A stretch of 64,000 bases of DNA from Diphasiastrum complanatum (taxonomy: Eukaryota > Streptophyta > Lycopodiopsida > Lycopodiales > Lycopodiaceae): positions 26,463,462-26,527,461 of the forward strand of contig CM055113.1 of NCBI GenBank assembly GCA_029204225.1, in the 5' to 3' direction. The translations under genes were made by a program, and so were the position numbers. The notes beneath the pieces were generated by a model, which was not told the DNA's origin, made no database searches, and worked only from the letters and a program-made list of their open reading frames with translations. Each line of letters starts with the position of its first letter. Positions within the stretch are counted from its first letter, which is position 1. Of the stretch, positions 21,238 to 31,716 are shown one piece after another.

Positions 21238-22409
21238 GATTCTAATGTTTCTTCAACTTTTAGGTTTTGTCCTAAAGCACTTAGCACTCACTTTTCTCTC
21301 AACAAATGATAGATAAAGAGATCTATGAAGATTTAGGACCCTAAAACACTTCTATCTTGAACCTAGATGGTTTCCAAGCATAGAAAGGAAGATTGAAACA
21401 CATGCAACACTTTGCACACACTAAGAATGGATTACAAAATCAAACCAACCTGAACACACTCTTGCTTAAGCTCTCAAACTTTCCAGCAAGTGACCAAATC
21501 AAGTTATGGTGTGAAGAGTTACTTGCATTCTTAGAAAATACCCAAAACTAGGATGCCAAGATTACCTAGTAATGAACAAACTTGATCAACATATGATCAA
21601 CACACTAAGATATTGATTCAACCTGTAAAACCACATGTAAACCACACTTCTAAAAGTTTATAAACTCCAGCAAGTGATAAATACAAGATTTAGAGGTGAA
21701 TGAATGAGCACACTTAGTGAATCACAAGACTAGCTTCACTATCTTGTCAAATCTTGGTGTTTAGATGTAGATCTAAGATCACTTCACATGAGAATGTTCC
21801 TCAACCTGTTAAGAACCTGAAAACACACTTGCATAATGGTTAACACCTTCCAGCAAATGCTCCAATCAAATTACATAAGGAGAGTTACTTACATGCTCAA
21901 CAAAGTACACCAAAAATTATGCCAAAATTGATGACAATCTTTACAATATGCTCTTCACAATGGAGCTTACAATATGTTCACCCAAAAAAGGGGATCTTTC
22001 ATCCAAATGGGAGCTTTGCTCAGCCTTTAGGAGAATTACAACTCACTCAAAAGAGCATTTGTCATCCACTTAAGGAGAAGTTTCATCCACTTAAGGAGAG
22101 TGTTCATCCAAGAATGGAGATTGTCAACAATAGGATTGAAAAGAACATTGTTAGTATTGAATATGCACAAGCCTCACAATCACAAATGATTAGGTGTTAT
22201 GATCTGATCCAAAATAGTTTCTTTTCAGCCTCTGATCTTCAATAGACCTGAAATATGCTTTTGATCCACAAGTTCAACTCACAAAACAAAGGTTAGTAAG
22301 ATTTGATCAACAAAGCAATGCAAAATCATGCTAGAACTTGATCAAACATCCAAATATCACCAAAAATGGAATACTTACTGTAAATAGAAGCCAACCAGCT
22401 CTGATACCA
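21238..22409 (-). other. E1 5' leader with PBS and 21-bp repeats
   Basis: 1.17 kb of untranslated leader between the 5' LTR and gag. The PBS complement is at 22398-22409. The leader is colinear with the E2 leader (coordinates sum to 52954). It contains three tandem 21-bp units at about 22065-22127 (CATCCACTTAAGGAGA type). The opposite strand is open for 108 codons (21919-22245), and E2 carries the same antisense frame; I treat that as a by-product of sequence identity and do not call a gene. Confidence 0.75.
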
Positions 22410-23056
22410 TGTGAAAAATACAGATCCTAAGTGGATCTAAACTCCAAGATCATTGGCTTGAATGCTTGCACTCCAAACTACATAAGCTAGGAATTGGCAA
22501 CACATTCTATGCTACCTAGAATGCAAAGAACTTGATCAAAAAGCATTTATCACAAATGGAAACTTCCATAAACATCAAGTGCGGCCCAAAATAGCATTAT
22601 ACAGTCCATAATACATCAGCCTACCACTTTTGGAAAGCACCTAAGATCATACACAATAGCTTGAAGACAATACACACAACAATGCTCTCAATGGAGGAAG
22701 AAACAATGACAATGATCTATTGATCTCAATGAAGCATACAAAAGGTTTCTCCAACCTGTTCTCCACGACTTCCCTACTATTTATGGATGAGGAAGATGAC
22801 TCTCTCTCCTCTCTCTAGAAGGTACTTGACCCTAGATATTCCCTATATAGGAAAAATAGCTAAAAATGGCTTATATGACCAAAATACATTAAAATGGTCT
22901 CATTTTGAAGGGTATGAAGTTTGACACTTCATCATACTGAAAAAATACAGTAAATAAAAACATTGTGGCCTGGTTCACACGTGTGAAACTCCAGAACCAA
23001 AACTATTTACAATTTTAGCCAATTTAGGCCTCAAACTAGCTAGGAAATGTTGACAA

Positions 23057-23062
<6 letters not shown>
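22410..23062 (-). repeat. E1 5' LTR
   Basis: 653 bp. It is identical by eye to the 3' LTR except for one base and loss of CA at the outer end (it reads TTTTCA then GAGAG). A TATA-like CCATAAATAGTA on the minus strand lies at about 22776-22787, just upstream of the segment (from about 22770 downward) shared with E2, which I take as the U3/R border. Confidence 0.88.

Positions 23063-23127
<65 letters not shown>
23063..23127. repeat. GA microsatellite at E1 right flank
   Basis: An uninterrupted GA run directly abutting the end of the E1 5' LTR; the matching left part is at 16611-16633. This is the tract E1 inserted into. Confidence 0.9.
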
Positions 23128-23129
<2 letters not shown>

Positions 23130-23488
23130 AAAGGTAACGAACACTCCCAATTCTAGGAGGGAGCATGTGCTGACATTCTAGAATCGGTTCGGGAGTTTTG
23201 AGTAGCACTCTACTATGTTTTTTCTTTTATTTATCCTCGTGTGTGTTATGGTTTTAGGGTTAAGAGTGTGCATGTGAGTGTGTGATGCCATTCGTTTATG
23301 TTTCATGATTACCACTTCGTGCTACCCTAATTCGCAGAATCTTGATTTATGTTTCATGCTTACTAGTTTGTGCTACTATAATTTGTAGGATCTTAACCTA
23401 GTCCTGTTATTTTAATTTACAAGATCATAGTTTATGTGTTGTGTATTGGTTATGTTTTCATGCTTAGAAATAGAAAGCGAGAGATTTG

Positions 23489-23490
<2 letters not shown>

Positions 23491-23521
<31 letters not shown>
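23491..23521. repeat. GA microsatellite, tandem unit 3
   Basis: A short GA run at the same place in the unit as the other tracts. Confidence 0.9.
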
Positions 23522-23524
<3 letters not shown>

Positions 23525-23887
23525 ATGAAAGAGTTAAATGTAATGAACACTCCCAATTCTAGGAAGGTGTGTAGCCCTTGTTTTCTTCCGATAAAGACGC
23601 GGCTGAGATGTTTCTTGTTGGACGATAAGTTCCACGAGAAAGCCCAAATGCCGTAGGGAGGGAGCATGTGGTGACATTCTGGAATACGATATAATCGTAC
23701 GGTTCGGGAGTTTTGATTAGCACTCTACTATGTTTTTTTTTTTTATCCTCATGTGTGTTATGGTTTTAGGGTTTAGAGTGTGCGTGTGCGTGTGTGATGC
23801 CATTCGTTTATGTTTCATGATTACCAATTCATGCTACCCTGATTCGTAGAGTCTTGATTTATGTTTCATGCTTACTAGTTTGTGCTA

Positions 23888-24399
23888 GAGTCTGAAGGGT
23901 TGTTGAAGAGGGCCCTGAAGAAGTGAAGTGCATTTTGGCCTTCAACTTCATTAAAAATTTTCATATTGAAATTGGAGTTGGGTCCCTTCACAAGTGAAGA
24001 GTGAAGTTTCTTCAAGGTAAAGAAACAGTTCAAAAACTAGAAAAGTCTCTATTTTTGGGTCCTTTGCCCGTTTTGACCCAAACGAAAGTCTGTAACCCCC
24101 AAACGAAGGGCACCCAGACTGTACCTGCAAGTACGGTACAGCAAAACAGAGTGATTGCGACGGAGAAAGTGTTCGGAGTGCACCCTAAGTGATTTCACCA
24201 TTCCAATGGGCACGTTGTTGGGAGTCGACGACTGAGTGCATTTCGGAAGGCGATGCCGACTTGGCTTTCAAATTGGTGGAAAAGCGGCGAGTGGCCTGGT
24301 AAGGGAAAAAATGCAGGTCATTATTTTCAACTTCTAACATCACTGTTGGCCTCGACATACTATTTTTAGCCTACGACAGAAGTTTCAAGCAGTTTTGCA
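23888..24399 (+). other. Leader region of Copia J
   Basis: About 510 bp between the end of the tandem array and the gag start of Copia J. It may include remnants of J's 5' LTR, but no TG...CA pair and no TGGTATCAGAGC PBS is visible, so J's 5' end cannot be fixed. Confidence 0.35.
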
Positions 24400-27300
24400 A
24401 TGACAAACATGGGAGAGTCCATTCTGAGTGAAAGTAGCAAATTGGACGGGATTTCTAACTATGTAGTGTGGAAATTCAAAATGAAAAACGTACTAATGGA
24501 GAAAGACATGTGGGAAGTCATCACAAGTGATGAGAGAAGGCCGCCAAATGAAGCGGATATCAAAGTGTTCGATAAAAAGATGAGGGAAGCTTTGACCTTC
24601 ATTAACTTGTCAGTGAAGGATCACATCATTATCCACATTTGTGATGTTGTTACACCAAGACAGGCATGGGATGTGCTAAAGGAGTAGTTTGAGACGTCAA
24701 ATCCGTCAAGAATCATGTTTCTGAAGTCAAAGTTGAATAGTGCCCGCATGGAACAAGGAGAGCACATTCAGACATACATGACCAGAATCAAGACAATGAG
24801 AGATGAACTGCATTCTATTGGTGAGCGCATACGTGACGTGGAGCTGGTGCACAATGCATTGTGTGGCATTGCAGAATCCTATCAGATGTTTGTGAGCAGA
24901 ATAGCATCAAGAGAAAGATTGCCAACCTTTGACGAGCTCACAGGAATCTTGATGCAGGAAGAACAACGGTGAGAAATGGTGAAAGCTAGACGTCAAAATA
25001 TTGACGATCAAGCACTTGCGACACAACAAAAACAAGGCAAGGGCAAAAAGAAGTCTAAAAAACAATTTGCCAAGTTGTAGGAGGACGAGTGATCTTCCAA
25101 TAAGACCAAAAAAGAAAGGCAAGTGCTTCCATTGTGGTAAAAAGGGCCATTGGAAGAGTGAATGTCGCAAATTCTTGGTGGAACAAGGCAAGGGAAAACC
25201 AAAACAAGCAGGTAACCTTGTTGATGAGGGTGAGATTGAAGACTCTAGCATATTCATATCTGCATTGTCATCTAATCAAGATGATCAAGCATGGTATATT
25301 GACTCGGGAGCCACAAGACACATGACAGGTAACAAGAATTGGTTCAGTAGCTTGAAAGTGTTGGATAATGGAACATCTGTTTGAGAAGCAAATGGTGAGG
25401 TGTGCAAGATCAAGGGGATAGGCACCATTTCAATCCAACTACCTAATGGCAAAAGCAGGATGATCATGGAGGTACTTTATGTACCAGTTTTGAAGAGAAA
25501 TCTACTTTATGTTGGAGTAATTACTGATCAAAAGTTGAAAGTAGAATTTGCCCATGATCGTTGCTTGTGAAGGATGTGAACCAAAAGTTCAAAGTTATTG
25601 CGGATGGAGTAAGAGAGCCCAATACAAAATTGTACAGGTTGAATGCTACAATTAAGGAGCAACATGGACTTGTATCGTCCATTCCATCGCAAACTGAGTT
25701 GTGGCATAAGAGGCTTGGTCACTTGAACTTGGGAAGCCTCAGTTTGATGAGAAAATTGGAGATGGTAACAGGATTGCCTACCATAGAAGATCACTTGAAA
25801 TCGATGTGCGAATCTTGTGTATATGGGAAGCAGCATCGAGAGAAGTTCAATCAAGGGGGTGTTGCAAGAGCAAAGAACATCCTGGATTTAATCCACACAT
25901 ATTTATGCGGGCCTATGAGGACCATGTCCTTAGGTAAAGCCTTCTATTTCATGACCGTTATTGATAGTATGTCACGTAAGACATGGATCTACTTCTTGAA
26001 GAAGAAATAAGATGCATTTGATAACTTCAAGAGCTTCAAAGCATTGGTCGAAAATCAGACAGGTAGGAAGATCAAAGTCCTAATATCAGATAGTGGAGGT
26101 GAGTACAAGTCTAATGACTTCAATGATCTTTGTGATCAATGTGGGATTAAAAGACAATTCATGCAAGCTCATACTCCTGCTCTCAATGGTGTAGCTGAAC
26201 GCAAGAATCATACGATTGTGGAAAGTGCCAGATTTATGCTAGCTGAGATGAAACTACCAAAAGATTTTTGGTCAGAAGCATGTAGCACGGCAGTCTATCT
26301 TCAGAATAGAAGTCCTACCATTGCCATACCAAAGATAATACCTGAGGAAGCATTCACGAAGAAGAAGCCAAAGGTGAACCATTGCAAATCTTTGGATGTA
26401 AGGTCTTTGTACACATTCCTAAGGAAGAAAGACGTAAACTTGATGTAAAAGCTATCAAATGCATATTCCTAGGATATGATGATCGTGTGAAGGGCTATAG
26501 ATGTTTTGATTCAGTGGAAACACAATCCATATAAGCCGTGATGTTATCTTTGATGAATCCAAAGATGTATGAGGACGAGGATTCTAGGAAGATAGACACA
26601 TCCAGTGGGAAAGATGGTATAGTGAGGATATCACCTGATGATGATCCATTCATTGACCTTCCGAGTGATGAACATGAGGATACGTCTCAAGACACTACTA
26701 CTCAACCTCAAGAAGGATTGAAGTTGCAGGTGACAAACGCAAGGAGAAGGATGTAACGTCGAATACATTTTCACCAGGAAGCCGATCACCTGACAGGAAG
26801 CTCCCTAAGTGGTTTGAGAGATTGTTGGAGAGCTGCGACATGGATGACTTTCCAGGATCATCTAGCCAGGGAGAGCTACGAAGATCAACAAGAGAGAAGA
26901 CACAACCTGAAAGGTATGAAGAAAATTATGCTCTCTTATCTAGCATTATTCAAAGCAAAGAACCTTTGACTTATGGTGAAGCGAAGGATGATGACATTTG
27001 GGTCAAGGCCATGGGAGAGGAGATGGAGTCAATTGCTAAGCATAGCACATGGGACTTAGTAGAACCACCAGTTGGCAAGAAACCCATTGGTTGCAAATGG
27101 ATATACAGAACTAAGTATCATGCAGATGGAAGTATAGCAAAGCACAAGGCAAGATTGGTGATCAAAGGGTATGCGCAAAGTAAAGGCATCGACTATGAGG
27201 AGACCTTTGCACCGGTTTGTAAGTGGAATACTCTACGTCTACTTGTTGCTTTAGCTTCACATTTTGGATGGCCTTTGCATCAGATGGATGTGAAATCTGC

Positions 27301-27814
27301 TTTTCTAAATGTTAAGTTAGAAGAAGAAGTGTTCATGGATCAACCTGAAGGCTTTGTAGCGAAGCGACAGGAAAATAAAGTATGTCGCTTGAAGAAAGCA
27401 CTTTATGGTCTCAAACAAGCACCAAGTGTGTGGTATAGCAGGATTGATGCCTATTTTTGTTCAAAGGGGATGGTGAGAACACATTCTGATCCAAATCTAT
27501 ATGTTTTATGCTTTGATGGTATGGTTGCTTTGATTGCTCTTTATGTTGATGACTTGATTAGTACGGAAAATAATCAAGAGATGATAGACATGATCAAGAA
27601 AGACCTCATGGAACAATTCGAGATGACAGATCTTAGCCTGATGCATTATTGCCTTGGAGTAGAGGTGTGGCAAAAAGGACACAAAGTGGGTTTAACACAG
27701 GTGAAGTATGTCAAAGAGTTGTTGCACAGGTTTAGGTTGCAGGACTGTAAACCAGTGAATACTCCTATTGAACCAGGTAGAAAGCATTCCTATTTGTATA
27801 TGAGAAAAAAGTAA
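24400..27814 (+). pseudogene. Copia-type retrotransposon J, gag-PR-INT-RT, broken
   Basis: Gag starts at 24400 (MTNMGESILSESSKLDG), is stopped at 24685-24687 and again near 24970; zinc knuckle CFHCGKKGHWKSEC at about 25123-25164; protease WYIDSGATRHM; a stop at 25382; GAG-pre-integrase (LWHKRLGHLN); integrase with an ISDSGGEY block and GVAERKN, interrupted by a stop at 26008-26010; a frameshifted link region; and RT from 26822 (CKWIYR, QMDVKSAFLN, LYVDDLIS). RT ends inside the NTPIEPG block at about 27780, so RNase H and the 3' LTR are missing. The sequence then joins minus-strand fragment K. At least four stops and two frame changes make it non-functional. A second, longer-surviving 3' piece of the same family is at 55364-56726, and a 155-bp integrase piece at 48377-48533. 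Confidence 0.85.
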
Positions 27815-28860
27815 TGCACCTTGATAAAACCTTTACCACCATTGGCCATGTTGATGACCTTCTTCTCTCCTTCAGAAGGCACCAAAGAAGTGAAAGTACT
27901 CTTTGTGACATGCCATATAAAATTTTGCTCCACTATCAATCCACCATGGATCCATATCTCCTTCATTGGTTAAAAAACAAGAAGACATAAAAAAAGAAAC
28001 CCTTGAATTTTGCTCATTAACACCATCCTCATAAAAAATGAAATTGCCTTGCGTTTCACCTTGATCTCTTTTCTTCTTGAAGCACTCACTAGCAAAATGT
28101 CCTTTGATTCCACAATAGAAACATTTTAGCTTAGATCTATCTTTCTTCTTGCCAACAAAAGTAGAAGGCTCACCTTGATCTTGTCCTTTACACCGCTTGC
28201 CCTTACTCTTGCCCTTGAACTTGCCCTTTGAGAACATAGCCTCCTCCTCTCCAACTTGAGAACATAGCCTCCTCCTCTCCAACTTGAGATTTCTTACAAG
28301 TACTCCATACCTAGAAATGTCTTTTGAATAGCAAAACTTTGAACAAGATTAGCATGATCATCCAACAAGCCATTAAGAACTTACTCTACTTGAACAAGTT
28401 CTATCTCCTTAATGCTTTCATCAATACACGCCAACTCATCATTGAATGCTTTAACCCTAAAAAAAAAAAGTATGAGCACTTTCATCCGTCTTTTGTAATC
28501 TTCCAAAGATTTGCCTCCTAAGGGTTAGGACTCTTGATGTATACTTGGACTCAAAAACCTTCTTTAGAGATTCCCAAGCCTCACTAGATGTAGTGCACTT
28601 ACCAACTTCCTTGAGAAGTTCATTAGTCACATTCAATTGATCTCACGAAGAGCTTTCTTTGCCCTCCTATCATACCTCAATTGTTCTTGTGGTGCCAAAG
28701 GTCTTCCCTCCACACCTACAACAATGTCCATCAACTAACTATCTCAAGGAATCACTTGATTCTCCACAAACAAAGTTTGAATTTGACCTCTTTAAGAATC
28801 AATCATTCCATTGAAGTTCTATTGAACTTTAGCCATGCTTTTGGGCTCCATGACTAAAAC
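27815..28860 (-). pseudogene. Copia gag-protease fragment K
   Basis: Minus strand, same lineage as E1 but much decayed. From 28860 downward it shows gag blocks (NELLKEVGKC, SRVLTLRRQIF with frame breaks), the zinc knuckle CFYCGIKGHFASEC near 28087-28128, and the protease WWIDSGA followed by a disrupted KFYM in place of SSHM. It stops at 27815 in the region after the protease. A 25-bp tandem duplication (CATAGCCTCCTCCTCTCC) is present at about 28239-28288. No integrase or RT. Confidence 0.8.
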
Positions 28861-29006
28861 TACAAATCATACAGAGTGAAGTTCAAATCAGTTATAATAT
28901 CTTTCTTGTTGGAATTACACAACCACTTCAAACGAGGCCTTTTCTTGATCTTGTGAAACCATTGAAACAATAACCATGTAGTTCAAAGTTCAACGGAAAT
29001 GAAAAC
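28861..29006. other. Spacer between fragment K and LTR-like repeat
   Basis: Probably the leader of element K on the minus strand. I looked for TGGTATCAGAGC next to the LTR-like repeat and did not find it. Confidence 0.3.
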
Positions 29007-29454
29007 TGTCATGACTGGCCACATGGCCAGTATTTCAAGTTACTTAGAAATGTACACCCAAATTTCGTTTCAATTTACACATTATAATCTTGGTATAGCT
29101 AGAATATGGAATTAAATACAAGACGAGAATAACCAGGGCCGATTAGCAATCATATTCAATGACAGAATTGTAAGTTGGGTAGTAGCTACTCACTTAGCTC
29201 TTATAAGATCATTGTTCCAGTAGAAGTGGTATTGTCTACAAATGGCATCTAGATGATGGTTCCATCAACCGAAGAGCGAACTACTCTTGAAGTTAAAACT
29301 TCAAGACACAGATCTCAACACAAAATAAATGGTTAGCTTCTATTTTCTTCGTCTGACAAGACATGCATATGATCGACAGGCCCTTGCAACAAGGTATATA
29401 TCTAGGGGAGGACACACTCCACCTAGAGTCAATTTAAATAGTGCTCTTCAAACA
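29007..29454 (-). repeat. LTR-like dispersed repeat, copy 2
   Basis: About 448 bp, inverted relative to copy 1 at 13064-13502. Minus-strand start TGTTTGAAGAGCAC at 29454, end near GGCCAGTCATGACA. It lies just upstream, in the minus sense, of gag fragment K and could be that element's 5' LTR, though no PBS is present. Confidence 0.5.
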
Positions 29455-29885
29455 TCCTCATGCATTGGAAACTGCTTTTTTGGGTTGCAGCCTTGGTGAA
29501 TGTTCTTCTTATTGGGTTTGTGAAGCCTCAAAAGTTTTCAAACACTTCTCAAAAGCTTTTATGTGCATTATTTTGATGGGATCTATTGCCTTCGAATACT
29601 ATAAGTACTATACTATTCCAATCAAAGAAGCACAAGTATATGGAGGGAAGTAGGCATTTCTGTATGAACAAAATCAACAATGGTAGTGAATGAAAAGGTC
29701 AACATACCCTGATTCTGCCTAAGAGCTTCTTGATAATTCTTTCTATTTGGGCAAGCGGTATCTTCTACAACACACTATACATTCAAATACTGAAGCTGGA
29801 ACCCTTGGGCATCTACATACGTATAGAAGGTAAAATTCTAAACCACAATACATGTTCAGATTGCATGAGTAAAAAAGACGAGTGC
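29455..29885. other. Intergenic, no supported gene
   Basis: Low-copy sequence between the LTR-like repeat and Copia E2. Open frames of 61 and 70 codons have no recognisable motif. Confidence 0.4.
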
Positions 29886-29890
29886 ATAGA
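29886..29890 (+). repeat. E2 target-site duplication, left copy (ATAGA)
   Basis: ATAGA immediately before the 5' LTR of E2; the second copy is at 36413-36417 immediately after the 3' LTR. Five bases is the normal duplication length for Copia integrase. Confidence 0.92.
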
Positions 29891-30544
29891 TGTGAAAATT
29901 GTCAACATTTCCTAGCTAGTTTGAGGCCTAAATTGGCAATTTTTGTACATAGTTTTGGATCTAACCTTTCACACGTGTGAAAGAGACCTAGATACTTTTA
30001 TTCTAGTATATATTTCATGTTGAAGAAGTCTCAAACTTCGGGACCTTCTAAATGACACTAAAATCATGTTATTTGGACATATAGGCCAAAATTGGCTATT
30101 TTAGGTTACTGGTGTCCTAAAATTGGGTCCTAAGTTCTAGAGAGAGGAGAGGGAGTCATCTCTCTCACCTATATTAGGCTGAAATTCGTGGAGAACAGGT
30201 TGGAGAAACCTTTTGTATGCTTCATTGAGATCAATAGATCATTGTCATTGTTTCTTCCTCCATTGAGAGCATTGTTGTGTGTATTGTCTTCAAGCTATTG
30301 TGTATGATCTTAGGTGCTTTCCAAAAGTGGTAGGCTGATGTATTATGGACTGTATAATGCTATTTTGGGCCGCACTTGATGTTTATGGAAGTTTCCATTT
30401 GTGATAAATGCTTTTTGATCAAGTTCTTTGCATTCTAGGTAGCATAGAATGTGTTGCCAATTCCTAGCTTATGTAGTTTGGAGTGCAAGCATTCAAGCCA
30501 ATGATCTTGGAGTTTAGATCCACTTAGGATCTGTATTTTTCACA
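29891..30544 (+). repeat. E2 5' LTR
   Basis: 654 bp, TGTGA...TCACA. The first about 25 bases and scattered blocks of U3 match E1, but U3 as a whole is clearly diverged. A TATA-like CTATATTA lies at 30169-30176. From about 30186 onward (GTGGAGAACAGG) it matches E1 almost exactly. Confidence 0.9.
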
Positions 30545-30556
30545 TGGTATCAGAGC
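30545..30556 (+). other. E2 primer-binding site
   Basis: TGGTATCAGAGC directly after the LTR, complementary to the 3' end of initiator-methionine tRNA, the usual primer for plant Copia elements. Confidence 0.92.
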
Positions 30557-31716
30557 TGGTTGGCTTCTATTTACAGTAAGTATTCCATTTTTGGTGATAT
30601 TTGGATGTTTGATCAAGTTCTAGCATGATTTTGCATTGCTTTGTTGATCAAATCTTACTAACCTTTGTTTTGTGAGTTGAACTTGTGGATCAAAAGCATA
30701 TTTCAGGTCTATTGAAGATCAGAGGCTGAAAAGAAACTATTTTGGATCAGATCATAACACCTAATCATTTGTGATTGTGAGGCTTGTGCATATTCAATAC
30801 TAACAATGTTCTTTTCAATCCTATTGTTGACAATCTCCATTCTTGGATGAACACTCTCCTTAAGTGGATGAAACTTCTCCTTAAGTGGATGACAAATGCT
30901 CTTTTGAGTGAGTTGTAATTCTCCTAAAGGCTGAGCAAAGCTCCCATTTGGATGAAAGATTCCCTTTTTTGGGTGAACATATTGTAAGCTCCATTGTGAA
31001 GAGCATATTGTAAAGATTGTCATCAATTTTGGCATAAATTTTGGTGTACTTTGTTGAGCATGTAAGTAACTCTCCTTATGTAATTTGATTGGAGCATTTG
31101 TTGGAAGGTGTTAACCATTATGCAAGTGTGTTTTCAGGTTCTTAACAGGTTGAGGAACATTCTCATGTGAAGTGATCTTAGATCTACATCTAAACACCAA
31201 GATTTGACAAGATAGTGAAGCTAGTCTTGTGATTCACTAAGTGTGCTCATTCATTCACCTCTAAATCTTGTATTTATCACTTGCTGGAGTTTATAAACTT
31301 TTAGAAGTGTGGTTTACATGTGGTTTTACAGGTTGAATCAATATCTTAGTGTGTTGATCATATGTTGATCAAGTTTGTTCATTACTAGGTAATCTTGGCA
31401 TCCTAGTTTTGGGTATTTTCTAAGAATGCAAGTAACTCTTCACACCATAACTTGATTTGGTCACTTGCTGGAAAGTTTGAGAGCTTAAGCAAGAGTGTGT
31501 TCAGGTTGGTTTGATTTTGTAATCCATTCTTAGTGTGTGCAAAGTGTTGCATGTGTTTCAATCTTCCTTTCTATGCTTGGAAACCATCTAGGTTCAAGAT
31601 AGAAGTGTTTTAGGGTCCTAAATCTTCATAGATCTCTTTATCTATCATTTGTTGAGAGAAAAGTGAGTGCTAAGTGCTTTAGGACAGAACCTAAAAGTTG
31701 AAGAAACATTAGAATC

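Larger units (their letters stand above)
16634..23062 (-). mobile_element. Complete Copia-type retrotransposon E1
   Basis: A 6.4-kb element on the minus strand with two LTRs (655 and 653 bp), a PBS complementary to initiator-Met tRNA directly beside the 5' LTR, a 1.17-kb leader, a single uninterrupted gag-pol frame and a PPT. I saw one difference between the LTRs (C at 17110 against T at 22886) plus loss of the terminal CA at the outer right end. It lies inside a GA tract; GAGAG flanks both sides, but in a microsatellite this cannot prove a target duplication. All domains and catalytic residues look intact, so E1 is a candidate for an active autonomous element. Confidence 0.92.
15999..23887 (+). 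repeat. Four-unit tandem array with GA tracts, split by Copia E1
   Basis: Units begin with TATCCTCGTGTGTGTTATG at 16003, 16358, 23232 and 23744. Spacings are 355 bp, about 445 bp (after removing E1) and 512 bp; the last unit is partial and ends at 23887. Each complete unit has TTTTAGGGTTTAGAGTGTGC (telobox complement), two TTTATGTTTCATG segments, a GA microsatellite, and a GGGAGGGAGCATG segment ending in TAGCACTCTACTATG. Unit 1 lacks the ATCTTAACCTAGTCC segment that units 2 and 3 have. No coding potential. The array abuts Copia G on the left and Copia J on the right. Confidence 0.8.

Noticed and set aside
29891-30544. E2 as a mere misassembly of E1
   Set aside because: E2 has its own perfect ATAGA target duplication, its own U3 in both LTRs and about eight coding differences from E1 in the shared part, so it is a distinct insertion.
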